From contig CAYTZN010000015.1 in the NCBI GenBank assembly GCA_964442495.1, positions 1 to 56,270 on the forward strand: a stretch of 56,270 nucleotides of DNA. The letters are read 5' to 3'. Source of the stretch: CAYTZN01 sp964442495. Its GTDB lineage: Bacteria; Pseudomonadota; Gammaproteobacteria; Legionellales; Legionellaceae. Made by a program: the position numbers and the translations under genes. The notes below the pieces were generated by a model. It had not been told where the DNA came from. It did not search any database and worked only from the letters and a program-made list of their open reading frames with translations. This document shows positions 36,776 through 46,507 of the stretch, one piece after another; positions within the stretch are counted from its first letter, which is position 1; the number at the start of each line of letters is the position of its first letter.

Positions 36776-36799
36776 CGTTAGCGAGATTGCTCGCTAACG
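36776..36799 (-). terminator. Terminator of the sdh-suc operon
   Basis: A perfect 10-bp stem CGTTAGCGAG (36776-36785) / CTCGCTAACG (36790-36799) with loop ATTG is followed on the minus strand by TTTTAGG. It lies 12 bp after the sucD stop and before pdxH. Confidence 0.85.
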
Positions 36800-36810
36800 C
36801 TGCATGTTTC

Positions 36811-37686
36811 CTACCAACCGGTTATTTCAGCAATAGCGTCACCAAGATCAGCTGGAGAGCGTACTGTTTTAACACCAGCAGCCTCAAGTGCTGCAAATTT
36901 ATCAGCAGCAGTACCTTTGCCACCAGAAATAATAGCACCAGCATGCCCCATGCGCTTACCCGCAGGGGCGGTTACACCTGCAATATAAGATACAACGGGT
37001 TTTTTAACATGCGCTTTAATGTATTCAGCTGCTTCTTCTTCAGCTGTACCACCAATCTCACCGACTAGAATAATCGCTTCTGTTTGAGGATCTTTTTCAA
37101 ACAAGGCAAGAATGTCGATAAAGGAACTACCCGGAATAGGATCACCACCGATGCCCACGCAAGTGCTTTGACCAAAGCCTTTGTCTGTGGTTTGTTTAAC
37201 AGCTTCATAGGTCAAGGTGCCTGAACGGGATACAATACCTACTTTCCCAGGCAAATGAATAAACCCTGGCATAATACCAATTTTACACTCACCTGGCGTA
37301 ATAACACCTGGGCAGTTTGGACCAACCAATCGACTATCCGTATTATTTTCAAGATAGGCTTTGACCTGCAACATATCAAGAACAGGAACACCTTCAGTAA
37401 TACACACGATAAGCTTTATACCAGCGTCCGCTGCTTCAAGAATAGAATCTTTGCAAAAAGGTGCAGGAACATAAATAACGCTCGCATCAGCACCTGTTGC
37501 GTCAACCGCTTCACGAACCGTATTAAACACCGGTAAATCGAGGTGCCTTTGGCCACCTTTACCAGGCGTTACGCCACCCACCATGTTTGTACCATAACTG
37601 ATTGCCTGCTCGGAATGGAACGTGCCTTGTTTGCCCGTAAATCCCTGACAAATGACTTTGGTTTGCTTATTTACTAATATACTCAT
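36811..37686 (-). CDS. sucD: Succinyl-CoA synthetase alpha subunit
   Basis: With SucC it converts succinyl-CoA to succinate with substrate-level phosphorylation. It has 291 residues. The CoA-binding GFTGKQGTFHSEQAI, the Rossmann region, and the active-site His loop near GHAGAII are visible, with VGPNCPGVI in the middle. It follows sucC by 19 bp and ends the operon. Confidence 0.97.
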   Translation of the reverse strand: MSILVNKQTKVICQGFTGKQGTFHSEQAISYGTNMVGGVTPGKGGQRHLDLPVFNTVREAVDATGADASVIYVPAPFCKDSILEAADAGIKLIVCITEGVPVLDMLQVKAYLENNTDSRLVGPNCPGVITPGECKIGIMPGFIHLPGKVGIVSRSGTLTYEAVKQTTDKGFGQSTCVGIGGDPIPGSSFIDILALFEKDPQTEAIILVGEIGGTAEEEAAEYIKAHVKKPVVSYIAGVTAPAGKRMGHAGAIISGGKGTAADKFAALEAAGVKTVRSPADLGDAIAEITGW

Positions 37687-37705
37687 TGTTAGCCTCAGGA
37701 ATAAT

Positions 37706-38866
37706 TTATGCGATAGCCGCTACAATTTTTTCAGCCGCATCGGTTAGACTGTTTGCTGCAATCACGTTTAGATCGCTCTTGTTTAAAATCTCGCGTCCTA
37801 AGATGGCATTATTGCCTTCAAGTCGCACTACAACAGGAACATTCACGTTAACTTCTTTCACGGCAGCAAGAATACCGTCAGCAATCAGGTCACACCGGAC
37901 AATACCGCCAAAAATATTGACTAAAATTCCTTTTACGCTCTCATCTGAAAGAATAATTTTAAACGCTTCGCTCACACGCTCTTTGGTTGCACCACCGCCC
38001 ACATCGAGGAAGTTTGCAGGTTCACCACCATGCAATTTGATAACATCCATTGTCGCCATGGCAAGTCCTGCACCGTTGACCATACAGCCAATTTTGCCTT
38101 CTAGAGGAATATAATTTAATTCCCAATCATGAGCACGATTGACTCGTTCATCTTCTTGTGTGGTATCACGCATTGCTTTTAATTTGGGATGCCGGTAAAG
38201 AGCATTGTCATCAATCGTTACTTTACCATCTAAACAAATTAGATCGCCCGCTTTATTCACAACCAACGGATTAATTTCTAAAAGAGAAAGATCACACTCC
38301 ACAAACATTTTACCTAACTTCATCATTAGATCGGTAAATTGACGTACTTGAGTCTCAGTTAAGCCAAGCTTAAAACCTACTTCACGACATTGAAACGGCA
38401 TAACACCAACCATAGGGTCAACCGCGACTTTAAAAATCTTCTCTGGCGTTTCTTCCGCTACTTTTTCAATCTCAACGCCACCTTCTGTGGATGCCATGAT
38501 AACCACTCGACGGCTATCCCTATCAACCACTGCACCAAGATACAATTCTCGAGCGATATCGCTGGTTTCTTCCACCAGAACAGCACCCACAGGTTGACCA
38601 TGCTCATCCGTTTGATATGTTACTAAGCGGGTTCCGATGAGTGATTTAACATACTGCTCAACCTCAGCCTTGGTGGAAAGCAATTTTACGCCACCCGCTT
38701 TTCCTCGACCACCCGCATGGACTTGTGCTTTTACCACCCAACGTGGGGTGGTTAATTGTGTAATGACTTGCAAAGCATCATCAACATTGTAGGCTACTTC
38801 TCCACGGGGGATAGGCAAACCGTAGCTTGCAAATAATTGCTTCGCTTGGTATTCATGTAAATTCAT
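37706..38866 (-). CDS. sucC: Succinyl-CoA synthetase beta subunit
   Basis: This ATP-grasp subunit has 386 residues. MNLHEYQAKQLFASYGLP at the N-terminus, AQVHAGGRGKAGGVKL, and C-terminal GGIVRCDLIADGI and RLEGNNAILG are diagnostic. AAGG lies 8-10 nt before the ATG. It follows sucB by 70 bp. Confidence 0.97.
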   Translation of the reverse strand: MNLHEYQAKQLFASYGLPIPRGEVAYNVDDALQVITQLTTPRWVVKAQVHAGGRGKAGGVKLLSTKAEVEQYVKSLIGTRLVTYQTDEHGQPVGAVLVEETSDIARELYLGAVVDRDSRRVVIMASTEGGVEIEKVAEETPEKIFKVAVDPMVGVMPFQCREVGFKLGLTETQVRQFTDLMMKLGKMFVECDLSLLEINPLVVNKAGDLICLDGKVTIDDNALYRHPKLKAMRDTTQEDERVNRAHDWELNYIPLEGKIGCMVNGAGLAMATMDVIKLHGGEPANFLDVGGGATKERVSEAFKIILSDESVKGILVNIFGGIVRCDLIADGILAAVKEVNVNVPVVVRLEGNNAILGREILNKSDLNVIAANSLTDAAEKIVAAIA

Positions 38867-38936
38867 TATATCTACCTTTTAAAAACAACAATCTTAAACA
38901 AAGATAACTTCTTGTTCAGGGAAACGAACTTTAACG

Positions 38937-40142
38937 TTACACGTTCAGCAATAAGCGCGAAGGATCTTCTAACAACTCTTTCACACTCACTAAAAATTGC
39001 ACAGAATCTTTTCCGTCAATCAAGCGATGATCATACGACAAAGCCAGGTACATCATGGGACGAATCACAATTTGACCTTTTTCAACCACAGGGCGGTCTT
39101 GAATTTTATGCATCCCTAAAATTCCGGTTTGAGGAGGATTAATAATAGGCGTCGCTAATAAAGAACCAAACACACCACCATTGGTGATGGTAAATGTTCC
39201 ACCCTGCATCTCTTCTAAGGAGAGCTTTCCTAAACGAGCGCGAGCGGCTGAATCACTAATAGTACGTTCAATTTCTGCCATGCTGAGTTGATCAGCATCG
39301 CGGACCACTGGAACCACCAAGCCACGCTCCGTAGACACCGCTATACCAATGTCATAATAACCGTGGTAGACAATATCTTGCCCATCAACCGATGCATTAA
39401 CCGCTGGAAATCGTTTTAAAGACTCAACCACGGCCTTGGTAAAAAAGGACATGAAGCCAAGCTTAACGCCGTGCTTTTTTTCAAAGCCGTCTTTATATTG
39501 TGCGCGAAGATCCATAACGGCTTGCAAATTGACTTCATTAAAGGTGGTTAACATTGCAGCATTGTGCTGGGCCGCTAACAAACGCTCTGCTACTTTAGCC
39601 CGTAACCTTGACATCGGAACACGGCGCTCTTCACGTACCCCGGGCGCTGCAGATATTACTGCAGGCTCTTTTGACAAAGCTGAGGCTGATACATTTTTAT
39701 TGGACTCTTTGCCACGGCCTGTTTCAATAAAAGAGACAACATCTTCTTTGGTGATCCGCCCGTCTTTTCCTGAGCCTTTTATGTCGCTAGGCTGCAAATC
39801 ATTTTCTGCGAGCAAGCGTCGTACCACCGGGCTAGTTGATTTATCCTCTAGAGGACTCACACTTTCTTGCTTGACGTCCTCTTTTAGAGAAACGCTTGCG
39901 GTGCTTCCCACGCCAATTTTCGCTAATAACTCGCCTGAATGGACAGTGTCACCCTCTTTAAAGAGGATTTCTTCTAAAATACCATCCGTGGGCGCTGGGA
40001 CTTCAAGAACCACTTTGTCTGTTTCTAAATCCACTATGTTCTCGTCACGCGTGACTTTATCGCCAATTTTTTTATGCCAAGTGGCAATCGTGGCATCAGC
40101 GACGGATTCGGGTAAGGCCGGTACTTTGACTTCAATTGACAT
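38937..40142 (-). CDS. sucB: Dihydrolipoamide succinyltransferase (E2 of 2-oxoglutarate dehydrogenase)
   Basis: It has 401 residues. The N-terminal lipoyl domain has the lipoylated Lys in the DLETDKVVLEVPAP context (about residue 43). Next comes a peripheral-subunit-binding domain (VVRRLLAENDLQPSDIKGSGKDGRI) and an acidic/Ser linker. The catalytic domain ends in SYDHRLIDGKDSVQFL, with the active His and Asp. It directly follows sucA; lpd (E3) is elsewhere. Confidence 0.97.
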   Translation of the reverse strand: MSIEVKVPALPESVADATIATWHKKIGDKVTRDENIVDLETDKVVLEVPAPTDGILEEILFKEGDTVHSGELLAKIGVGSTASVSLKEDVKQESVSPLEDKSTSPVVRRLLAENDLQPSDIKGSGKDGRITKEDVVSFIETGRGKESNKNVSASALSKEPAVISAAPGVREERRVPMSRLRAKVAERLLAAQHNAAMLTTFNEVNLQAVMDLRAQYKDGFEKKHGVKLGFMSFFTKAVVESLKRFPAVNASVDGQDIVYHGYYDIGIAVSTERGLVVPVVRDADQLSMAEIERTISDSAARARLGKLSLEEMQGGTFTITNGGVFGSLLATPIINPPQTGILGMHKIQDRPVVEKGQIVIRPMMYLALSYDHRLIDGKDSVQFLVSVKELLEDPSRLLLNV

Positions 40143-40178
40143 GTTGATACCTTCTTTAATTGTAAATGTAAGTTCTTG

Positions 40179-42986
40179 TCATCGTTCCAACAAGGCCTTC
40201 TCAACTAATGCTTGTTGTTCCTCTGCATGGATGTAAGGACTTCCACCTGCAGGTGCCGCAGCAACGGCTCTACCGGCATAGTGCAAAGACTGTCCTTCTT
40301 GTAAACAATCAACCATGTTATGTTGCGAGGAAAACCACACGCCCTGATTTTGCGGCTCTTCCTGACACCAGATTATTTTTTTAGCTTCTGGGTATTTCGC
40401 GAGCTCTTTCACGAGTGACTTTTTAGGGAACGGGTAAAGTTGTTCAATACGAACAATAGCGACATTGGTTAACTCAGAATCACGTCTTTTCTGTAATAAA
40501 TCGTAATAAACTTTACCACAGCAAAGAACCACCCGGTTGACCTTGCTGTCAACGATAGGATCAATTTCGGGAATAACCGTTTGAAAGCCACCCGTTGTTA
40601 AGTCCTTCATCGATGAAACAGCTAATTTGTGACGAAGCAAACTTTTTGGCGTCATCACAATCAATGGTTTTCTAAAGTTACGTATCACTTGTCGCCGCAA
40701 AAGATGAAACATTTGAGATGGCGTGGTTGGCGTGCATACCTGTATATTTTGTTGTGCGCAAAGCTGCATGTAACGCTCAAGTCGCGCTGATGAATGCTCC
40801 GGACCTTGGCCCTCATAACCATGAGGCAGCAGCATCACCAACCCACAGAGACGCCCCCATTTTTGCTCGCCTGAACTGATGAACTGATCAACAACCACTT
40901 GAGCACCGTTAGCAAAATCGCCAAATTGCGCTTCCCACAACACTAACGAGGTCGGCTCTGATGCCGCATAACCATACTCAAAGGCGAGAACAGCTTCTTC
41001 AGACAATACAGAATCAATGACCACAAAGGGCTTCATGGGATCCGACGCTACTGTCTCTAAAGGGACAAATACATCGCCATTCTGGGCATCATGCAAGACT
41101 GCGTGACGATGAGCAAACGTGCCTCGACCTGAGTCTTGGCCCGATAAACGGACACCATAGCCTTCATGCAACAAGCTAGCATAAGCTAAGGTTTCTGCAT
41201 GGCCCCAATTCATTGGCATTTCATCAGCAGTCATTTTTAGGCGCTCAGCAAGCAATCGCTTAACGACCGCGTGTAATTCAAAGCCCTTTGGTAATATCTG
41301 CAAACGGCTAGACAACTCCTCAAGCACCGCTCTGCTGACAGTGGTATCGGCTTTATCGGTCCAACGCGCATTAATGTAGGGTGTCCAGTCCGCAGACATT
41401 TTACCATTATACTCACCCTGTACCGTATCAACCACGGCTTGCCCTTTATCCAATTGGTTGCGGTAGGCTTCCATTAGGTTATCGACATTTTCTTTTGTGG
41501 TGATACCTTCGGCAATCAAACGATCAGCGTAAATTTCACGCAACACCCGCATGGTTTTAATTTTTTTATACATATCAGGCTGAGTAACCGATGGTTCATC
41601 TGCCTCATTGTGACCGTGGCGTCGATAGCACACGAGGTCAACAACCACATCACGTTTAAACTTCATACGAAATTCAAACGCAATTTGCGTCGCGAAGATC
41701 ACGGCTTCTGGATCGTCACCATTCACATGAATAACTGGCGCTTGAACCATTTTAGCAACGTCAGTGCAGTAAAGAGTTGAGCGCGAATCAAGTGGGTTAC
41801 TGGTTGTAAAGCCAATTTGATTGTTAATCACAACATGAACGGTACCGCCCGTGCAGTAGCCACGCGCTTGTGAGAAATTAAACGTTTCCATGACCACACC
41901 CTGGCCGGCAAACGCTGCATCACCATGCAAGACCACTGGTAAAACTGTGTTTTTATCAGCCAGGTCATTGCGTCGACGTAAACGAGAACGGGCTGAACCC
42001 TGAACAACTGGGCCAATGATTTCCAAATGAGAGGGGTTAAAGGCCAGCGCCACATGCACAACATCGCCCATAGTGGTTTTGATGTCAGATGAAAACCCTA
42101 AATGGTACTTCACGTCGCCTGTTCTATCTGACGTTACTTTACCTTCAAATTCTTCAAACAATTGCTGTGGACCTTTCCCAAGCACGTTGACTAAAACATT
42201 CAAACGTCCACGGTGAGCCATACCAATCATTATTTCTTTTACACCGCCATGTCCACCCAAACGAATAATTTCTTTCATCATGGGAACGAGCGAATCTCCC
42301 CCTTCAAGGGAAAAACGTTTTTGTCCTACATAGCGTGTACCAAGATACCGCTCAAGCCCATCGGCAGCGATAAGATCTTTAAGTATTTGTCTTTTTTTAT
42401 CGGCATCAAAGACGGCCCGCCCCTTGGAGGACTCAAGTTTGTGCTGAAGCCACTGCGTTTCTTCTTCATTCGCAATGTGCATGTATTCAATACCAATACT
42501 GCCACAATACGTTTGGCGCAATGTTTCGTTTATTTCACGAAGGGTCATTTGCTCTTTAGCAAAAGACTCTCCCGCAAAAAAAATATGGTCTAAATCTGCA
42601 TTGGATAAATGATGATGTGCCAATTCAAGAGCGGGCACTGGGACTCGCACTGTCATCTCTAAAGGATCAAGCTTTGCGGCTTGGTGCCCTAACGCACGAT
42701 AAGCATTGATTAGATTTGCTACATCGGCTTGCTTAGAATCAGAGGTGACAACCTGTTGAACTGGTTTTTTATCTGCATTTTCTAGAAAATATTGACGAAT
42801 ATCTCGATGAGAAACATCTTTTACCTGGCCATTAATGTTAGGTAACGCCTTAAACGCCATCTGCCACTCGGTAGAAACCGAATTTGGATCTGCCAGATAG
42901 TCTTCATACAATGCATCAACATAGGCCATATTCCCACCGGATAAATACGATGTTGCCCATTCTTTCTGCAAATCACTACTGCTCAT
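40179..42986 (-). CDS. sucA: 2-Oxoglutarate dehydrogenase E1 component
   Basis: This thiamine-diphosphate decarboxylase of the TCA cycle has 935 residues from ATG 42986, which has GGAGAG upstream. The N-terminal E2-binding peptide (WATSYLSGGNMAYVDALYEDYL), the ThDP motif GDAAFAGQGVV...NNQIGFTT, and the C-terminal LLPHGYEGQGPEHSSARLER are intact. It sits 63 bp after sdhB. Confidence 0.97.
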   Translation of the reverse strand: MSSSDLQKEWATSYLSGGNMAYVDALYEDYLADPNSVSTEWQMAFKALPNINGQVKDVSHRDIRQYFLENADKKPVQQVVTSDSKQADVANLINAYRALGHQAAKLDPLEMTVRVPVPALELAHHHLSNADLDHIFFAGESFAKEQMTLREINETLRQTYCGSIGIEYMHIANEEETQWLQHKLESSKGRAVFDADKKRQILKDLIAADGLERYLGTRYVGQKRFSLEGGDSLVPMMKEIIRLGGHGGVKEIMIGMAHRGRLNVLVNVLGKGPQQLFEEFEGKVTSDRTGDVKYHLGFSSDIKTTMGDVVHVALAFNPSHLEIIGPVVQGSARSRLRRRNDLADKNTVLPVVLHGDAAFAGQGVVMETFNFSQARGYCTGGTVHVVINNQIGFTTSNPLDSRSTLYCTDVAKMVQAPVIHVNGDDPEAVIFATQIAFEFRMKFKRDVVVDLVCYRRHGHNEADEPSVTQPDMYKKIKTMRVLREIYADRLIAEGITTKENVDNLMEAYRNQLDKGQAVVDTVQGEYNGKMSADWTPYINARWTDKADTTVSRAVLEELSSRLQILPKGFELHAVVKRLLAERLKMTADEMPMNWGHAETLAYASLLHEGYGVRLSGQDSGRGTFAHRHAVLHDAQNGDVFVPLETVASDPMKPFVVIDSVLSEEAVLAFEYGYAASEPTSLVLWEAQFGDFANGAQVVVDQFISSGEQKWGRLCGLVMLLPHGYEGQGPEHSSARLERYMQLCAQQNIQVCTPTTPSQMFHLLRRQVIRNFRKPLIVMTPKSLLRHKLAVSSMKDLTTGGFQTVIPEIDPIVDSKVNRVVLCCGKVYYDLLQKRRDSELTNVAIVRIEQLYPFPKKSLVKELAKYPEAKKIIWCQEEPQNQGVWFSSQHNMVDCLQEGQSLHYAGRAVAAAPAGGSPYIHAEEQQALVEKALLER

Positions 42987-43048
42987 GTGTTTCTCTCCAA
43001 AGGAACATAAAGTGCTCAATTTTTATTGAGCACTCTCACCACGTGTTA

Positions 43049-43771
43049 TCAAGTTTCCTGAGTTAACATTTGTTTACGTATCTCGCCAATAGCATACGTT
43101 GGATTGAGTCCTTTCGGGCAAACGGTTACACAGTTCATAATGGTCCGGCAACGAAAGACGCTGAACGGATCTTGTAATTTCCCTAACCGATGCGCTGTCG
43201 CTGTATCACGACTATCGGCTAAAAAACGCCTGGCTTGTAATAAACCAGCTGGGCCTACAAATTTTTCTGGGTTCCACCAAAAAGAAGGGCAAGAACTCGT
43301 ACAGCAAGCACAAAGAATACACTCATACAAACCATCCAATTGAGCACGTTCTTCAGGGGATTGTAGCCGCTCTTCTGCCGGAGGTACGCTATCGTTTTGC
43401 AAATAAGGTTCAATGCGCTCATATTGTTGATAAAATTGAGACATATCGACAACCAAATCCCGAATCACAGGAAAACCAGGCAAGGGTCTTATCACAATTT
43501 TATCGGTGTTTAATGTAGACAGATGGGTAACACAGGCAAGACCATTGGTCCCGTTAATGTTCATACCATCTGAACCACACACCCCCTCCCGACAAGAGCG
43601 ACGAAAGGAAATTGAAGGATCTTGCTCCGCTTTTAAACGCTCAAGCAATGATAATAACATTGGATCACTTTTACTTGGAACAGCTATCTCATAGTCTTTC
43701 ATGTAAGGTTTAGCATCTACGTCTGGATTGTAACGGTAGATGGATAGACTCAAATTTTTAATCTCAGCCAT
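43049..43771 (-). CDS. sdhB: Succinate dehydrogenase iron-sulfur subunit
   Basis: It has 240 residues from ATG 43771 behind AAGGGG. The 2Fe-2S ligands lie in SCREGVCGSDGMNINGTNGLAC. The C-terminal CILCACCTSSCPSFWWNP and CRTIMNCVTVCPKGLNP carry the 4Fe-4S and 3Fe-4S cluster Cys. It passes electrons from SdhA to quinone at the SdhCD membrane anchor. Confidence 0.98.
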   Translation of the reverse strand: MAEIKNLSLSIYRYNPDVDAKPYMKDYEIAVPSKSDPMLLSLLERLKAEQDPSISFRRSCREGVCGSDGMNINGTNGLACVTHLSTLNTDKIVIRPLPGFPVIRDLVVDMSQFYQQYERIEPYLQNDSVPPAEERLQSPEERAQLDGLYECILCACCTSSCPSFWWNPEKFVGPAGLLQARRFLADSRDTATAHRLGKLQDPFSVFRCRTIMNCVTVCPKGLNPTYAIGEIRKQMLTQET

Positions 43772-43781
43772 GTGTGTCCCC

Positions 43782-45551
43782 TTAATAAACGCGTTCTTTC
43801 GGCTCAAATGGCTCGACATATTTGGGTGATGTATTTACAGGACGGTAATCAATTGAATCATCCGCCTCAAAGTACAACGTGTGCTTTATCCAGTTAGCAT
43901 CATCACGCAGGGGAAAATCTTCACGACTATGCGCACCTCGACTCTCCGTGCGGGCAAGTGCTGATTGAGCTGTAGCATAAGCTGTCGCCATAAGATTATC
44001 TAACTCTAAGGCCGATACCCGCTCTGTATTAAAGACTTCACTTTTATCTGTTAGTGCGGCTGTTGCTAATCGTTCACGTAATGCTTGGAGACGAAGCAGA
44101 CCTTTTTCCATGATGTCACCGGTACGAAACACACCAAAATCTTCCTGCATAACACGCTGCATTTCATCATAAATAACCGCAGGGCTTTCTCCCTCGGTTG
44201 ATGTTTGCCAACGCATATAGCGAGCAGCAGACACCGCAATGTCCTCATCGCTCACGTAACCCAGGTCAGGCATTTGATTGGATTGCCATAGTTGTTCGAC
44301 GTGTAAACCGGCCGCGCGCCCAAACACCACCAAGTCTAGCAAGGAGTTACCACCCAAACGATTAGCACCATGCACAGAAACACAAGCACACTCACCCACA
44401 GCATAAAGCCCTTCAACCACCTTATCTTCACCATGGCTTTTCGTGAGCACTTGACTATGAATGTTCGTTGGGATACCTCCCATTGTATAGTGGCAAGTGG
44501 GTACAACTGGAATAGGTTCAACAATTGGGTCGACACCTGCAAACTTCATTGAAAGCTCACGAATGCCAGGTAATCGGGACTTGATCAAGTCAGCGCCCAA
44601 ATGATCGAGCTTTAATTTAACATGATCAATTCCCTTTGGATCAAACCCTTTGCCAGCACGAAGCTCTAAAGCAATGGCCCGAGCAACCACATCGCGAGAG
44701 GCCAAATCTTTAACATGAGGCGCATAGCGCTCCATGAATCGCTCACCGTCTTTATTGATAAGATAAGCGCCTTCACCTCGACATCCCTCCGTCACCAATG
44801 TTCCTGCCCCAGCAATTCCTGTCGGGTGAAATTGCCACATTTCCATGTCTTGTAGAGGAATACCCGCACGTAACGCCATGCCAAATCCATCGCCAGTGTT
44901 GATATACGCATTGGTCGTGGATTGGTAAATACGCCCGGCGCCACCTGTCGCTATGATGCAAACACGGGATTGGAAAAAGACAATCTCCCCTGTTTCAATG
45001 CACATGGCCGTTACACCCACAATTCGATTTTGGGCATCTTTCACAAAGTCCAAAGCGAACCACTCACTAAAGACATGGGTTTTAGCTTTTAAATTCTGCT
45101 GATACAAGGTGTGTAATAAGGCATGACCTGTGCGGTCAGCTGCAGCACACGTACGAGCGGCCTGCTCACCACCAAAATTACGAGACTGCCCACCAAATTG
45201 ACGCTGGTAAATCTTGCCATTGTCCATGCGCGAAAAAGGTAAGCCCATGTGCTCAAGCTCATAGACCACCTCAGGACCGGTTTTGCACAAATATTCAATG
45301 CAGTCTTGATCCCCAATATAATCAGCGCCTTTCACTGTATCATACATGTGCCAACGCCAATCATCGTCATGCGCATTGCCAAGCGCTGTTGTAATTCCGC
45401 CTTGCGCTGACACGGTGTGTGAACGCGTAGGAAAAACTTTTGACAATAAAGCAACCTTCAAACCAGAATTTGCCATTTGAAGGGCCGCGCGCATACCAGC
45501 ACCACCTGCACCAATAATCACTGCATCAAATTTATTACGTGGAAATGCCAT
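43782..45551 (-). CDS. sdhA: Succinate dehydrogenase flavoprotein subunit
   Basis: It has 589 residues from ATG 45551. The FAD-binding GAGGAGMRAALQMA, the covalent-FAD His region SHTVSAQGGI, QFHPTGI and HGANRLGGNSLLDLVVFGR are all present. Only 10 bp separate it from sdhB and 2 bp from sdhD, so the subunits are translated in register. Confidence 0.98.
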   Translation of the reverse strand: MAFPRNKFDAVIIGAGGAGMRAALQMANSGLKVALLSKVFPTRSHTVSAQGGITTALGNAHDDDWRWHMYDTVKGADYIGDQDCIEYLCKTGPEVVYELEHMGLPFSRMDNGKIYQRQFGGQSRNFGGEQAARTCAAADRTGHALLHTLYQQNLKAKTHVFSEWFALDFVKDAQNRIVGVTAMCIETGEIVFFQSRVCIIATGGAGRIYQSTTNAYINTGDGFGMALRAGIPLQDMEMWQFHPTGIAGAGTLVTEGCRGEGAYLINKDGERFMERYAPHVKDLASRDVVARAIALELRAGKGFDPKGIDHVKLKLDHLGADLIKSRLPGIRELSMKFAGVDPIVEPIPVVPTCHYTMGGIPTNIHSQVLTKSHGEDKVVEGLYAVGECACVSVHGANRLGGNSLLDLVVFGRAAGLHVEQLWQSNQMPDLGYVSDEDIAVSAARYMRWQTSTEGESPAVIYDEMQRVMQEDFGVFRTGDIMEKGLLRLQALRERLATAALTDKSEVFNTERVSALELDNLMATAYATAQSALARTESRGAHSREDFPLRDDANWIKHTLYFEADDSIDYRPVNTSPKYVEPFEPKERVY

Positions 45552-45553
45552 TG

Positions 45554-45901
45554 TTATTGTCCCCAAACAATCATTAAGCCCCAAAGAAATTGCCCTAACA
45601 GTAAGAGAGCCACGAGTAATTGCAGAGGTAACCTAATTGCAGTGCATTTAATATAATCCGTGCTTACCGTCCAAACGCCTATCCATGCATGCAGGGATAG
45701 GGTTAACAAGGCAACAATACTAGCTATTTGAAACCACATCTCATGGAACAAGCCTTGCCACTCGCTATAATTTAACTGCGGATGTAGCAGAACGAAGCCT
45801 AACAAAAATAAAGAATACACAGCAAAGTACAGTGCTGTAACACGCTGGATCAACCAATCCTTCAGACCATTGCCTGTCAAGCTTGTAACATCGGTTACCA
45901 T
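45554..45901 (-). CDS. sdhD: Succinate dehydrogenase membrane anchor subunit
   Basis: It has 115 residues with three membrane helices. GLKDWLIQRVTALYFAVYSLFL opens the first, and the haem-ligand-bearing SLHAWIGVWTVSTDYI segment is typical of SdhD. ATG 45901 is chosen because AGGAG lies 7 nt upstream; the frame also has a TTG six bases earlier. It overlaps the sdhC stop by 7 nt. Confidence 0.92.
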   Translation of the reverse strand: MVTDVTSLTGNGLKDWLIQRVTALYFAVYSLFLLGFVLLHPQLNYSEWQGLFHEMWFQIASIVALLTLSLHAWIGVWTVSTDYIKCTAIRLPLQLLVALLLLGQFLWGLMIVWGQ

Positions 45902-46269
45902 ATCCAAACTCCTAGAAAAATTGTTGCTATCACCGCAAGCACAATGACAATAACCGCACTTCGTCGACCAGCGACAAGTCCCTCACCAATCCCTAAGTCC
46001 ATTATCATGTGACGAATCCCGGCAATCACGTGATAAACCAACGCCGTGGTGAATGCCCAAAGCACCAATTTATAAAAAGGCTGGGTTAATAGTTGCTGCA
46101 ATGCATCAAAGGATGCCGCGGAAGGTAATGACAAATGAAGAAAATAAAGCATTAGGGGTAAAAATAAAAACAGGACAAGCCCTGAAATCCTATGCAAAAT
46201 GGACGCAATCGCCATAGGAGGATATTTTAAACTACCTAAATCAAGGTTGACTGGTCTTTTACGATTCAT
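45895..46269 (-). CDS. sdhC: Succinate dehydrogenase cytochrome b556 subunit
   Basis: It has 124 residues from ATG 46269, with GAGGAA upstream. RPVNLDLGSLKYPPMAIASILHRISG is the SdhC signature (Ser and His near the quinone site), here spanning about residues 5-30. YHVIAGIRHMIMDLG carries the haem-ligand His. Three membrane helices are seen. It is the first gene of the sdhCDAB-sucAB-sucCD operon; the promoter should lie at 46270-46507. Confidence 0.95.
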   Translation of the reverse strand: MNRKRPVNLDLGSLKYPPMAIASILHRISGLVLFLFLPLMLYFLHLSLPSAASFDALQQLLTQPFYKLVLWAFTTALVYHVIAGIRHMIMDLGIGEGLVAGRRSAVIVIVLAVIATIFLGVWIW

Positions 46270-46507
46270 TGTACATTTCTTCCTCATTTGAAAAATGTCG
46301 CCAATAAAGTAGCATGTCCACACAAAATGCCACAAATTATTTACAAAAAGATTGTTAATTAAACATTAATACTAGGTTCCACTCACAACACCGGAAGTAT
46401 ACCATTCTCTCTTTTCCAGGCAAAGTTTAGGTAGAACAACAGATAAGCAGTTAAGCGAAAAAAACTTCGCCCATTCGCACAAGGAGTATTTGATAAAAAA
46501 CGAATAA

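Noticed and set aside
39436..40236. 266-residue plus-strand frame
   Set aside because: Antisense to sucB and the sucA end, with Ser/Arg-rich shadow composition.
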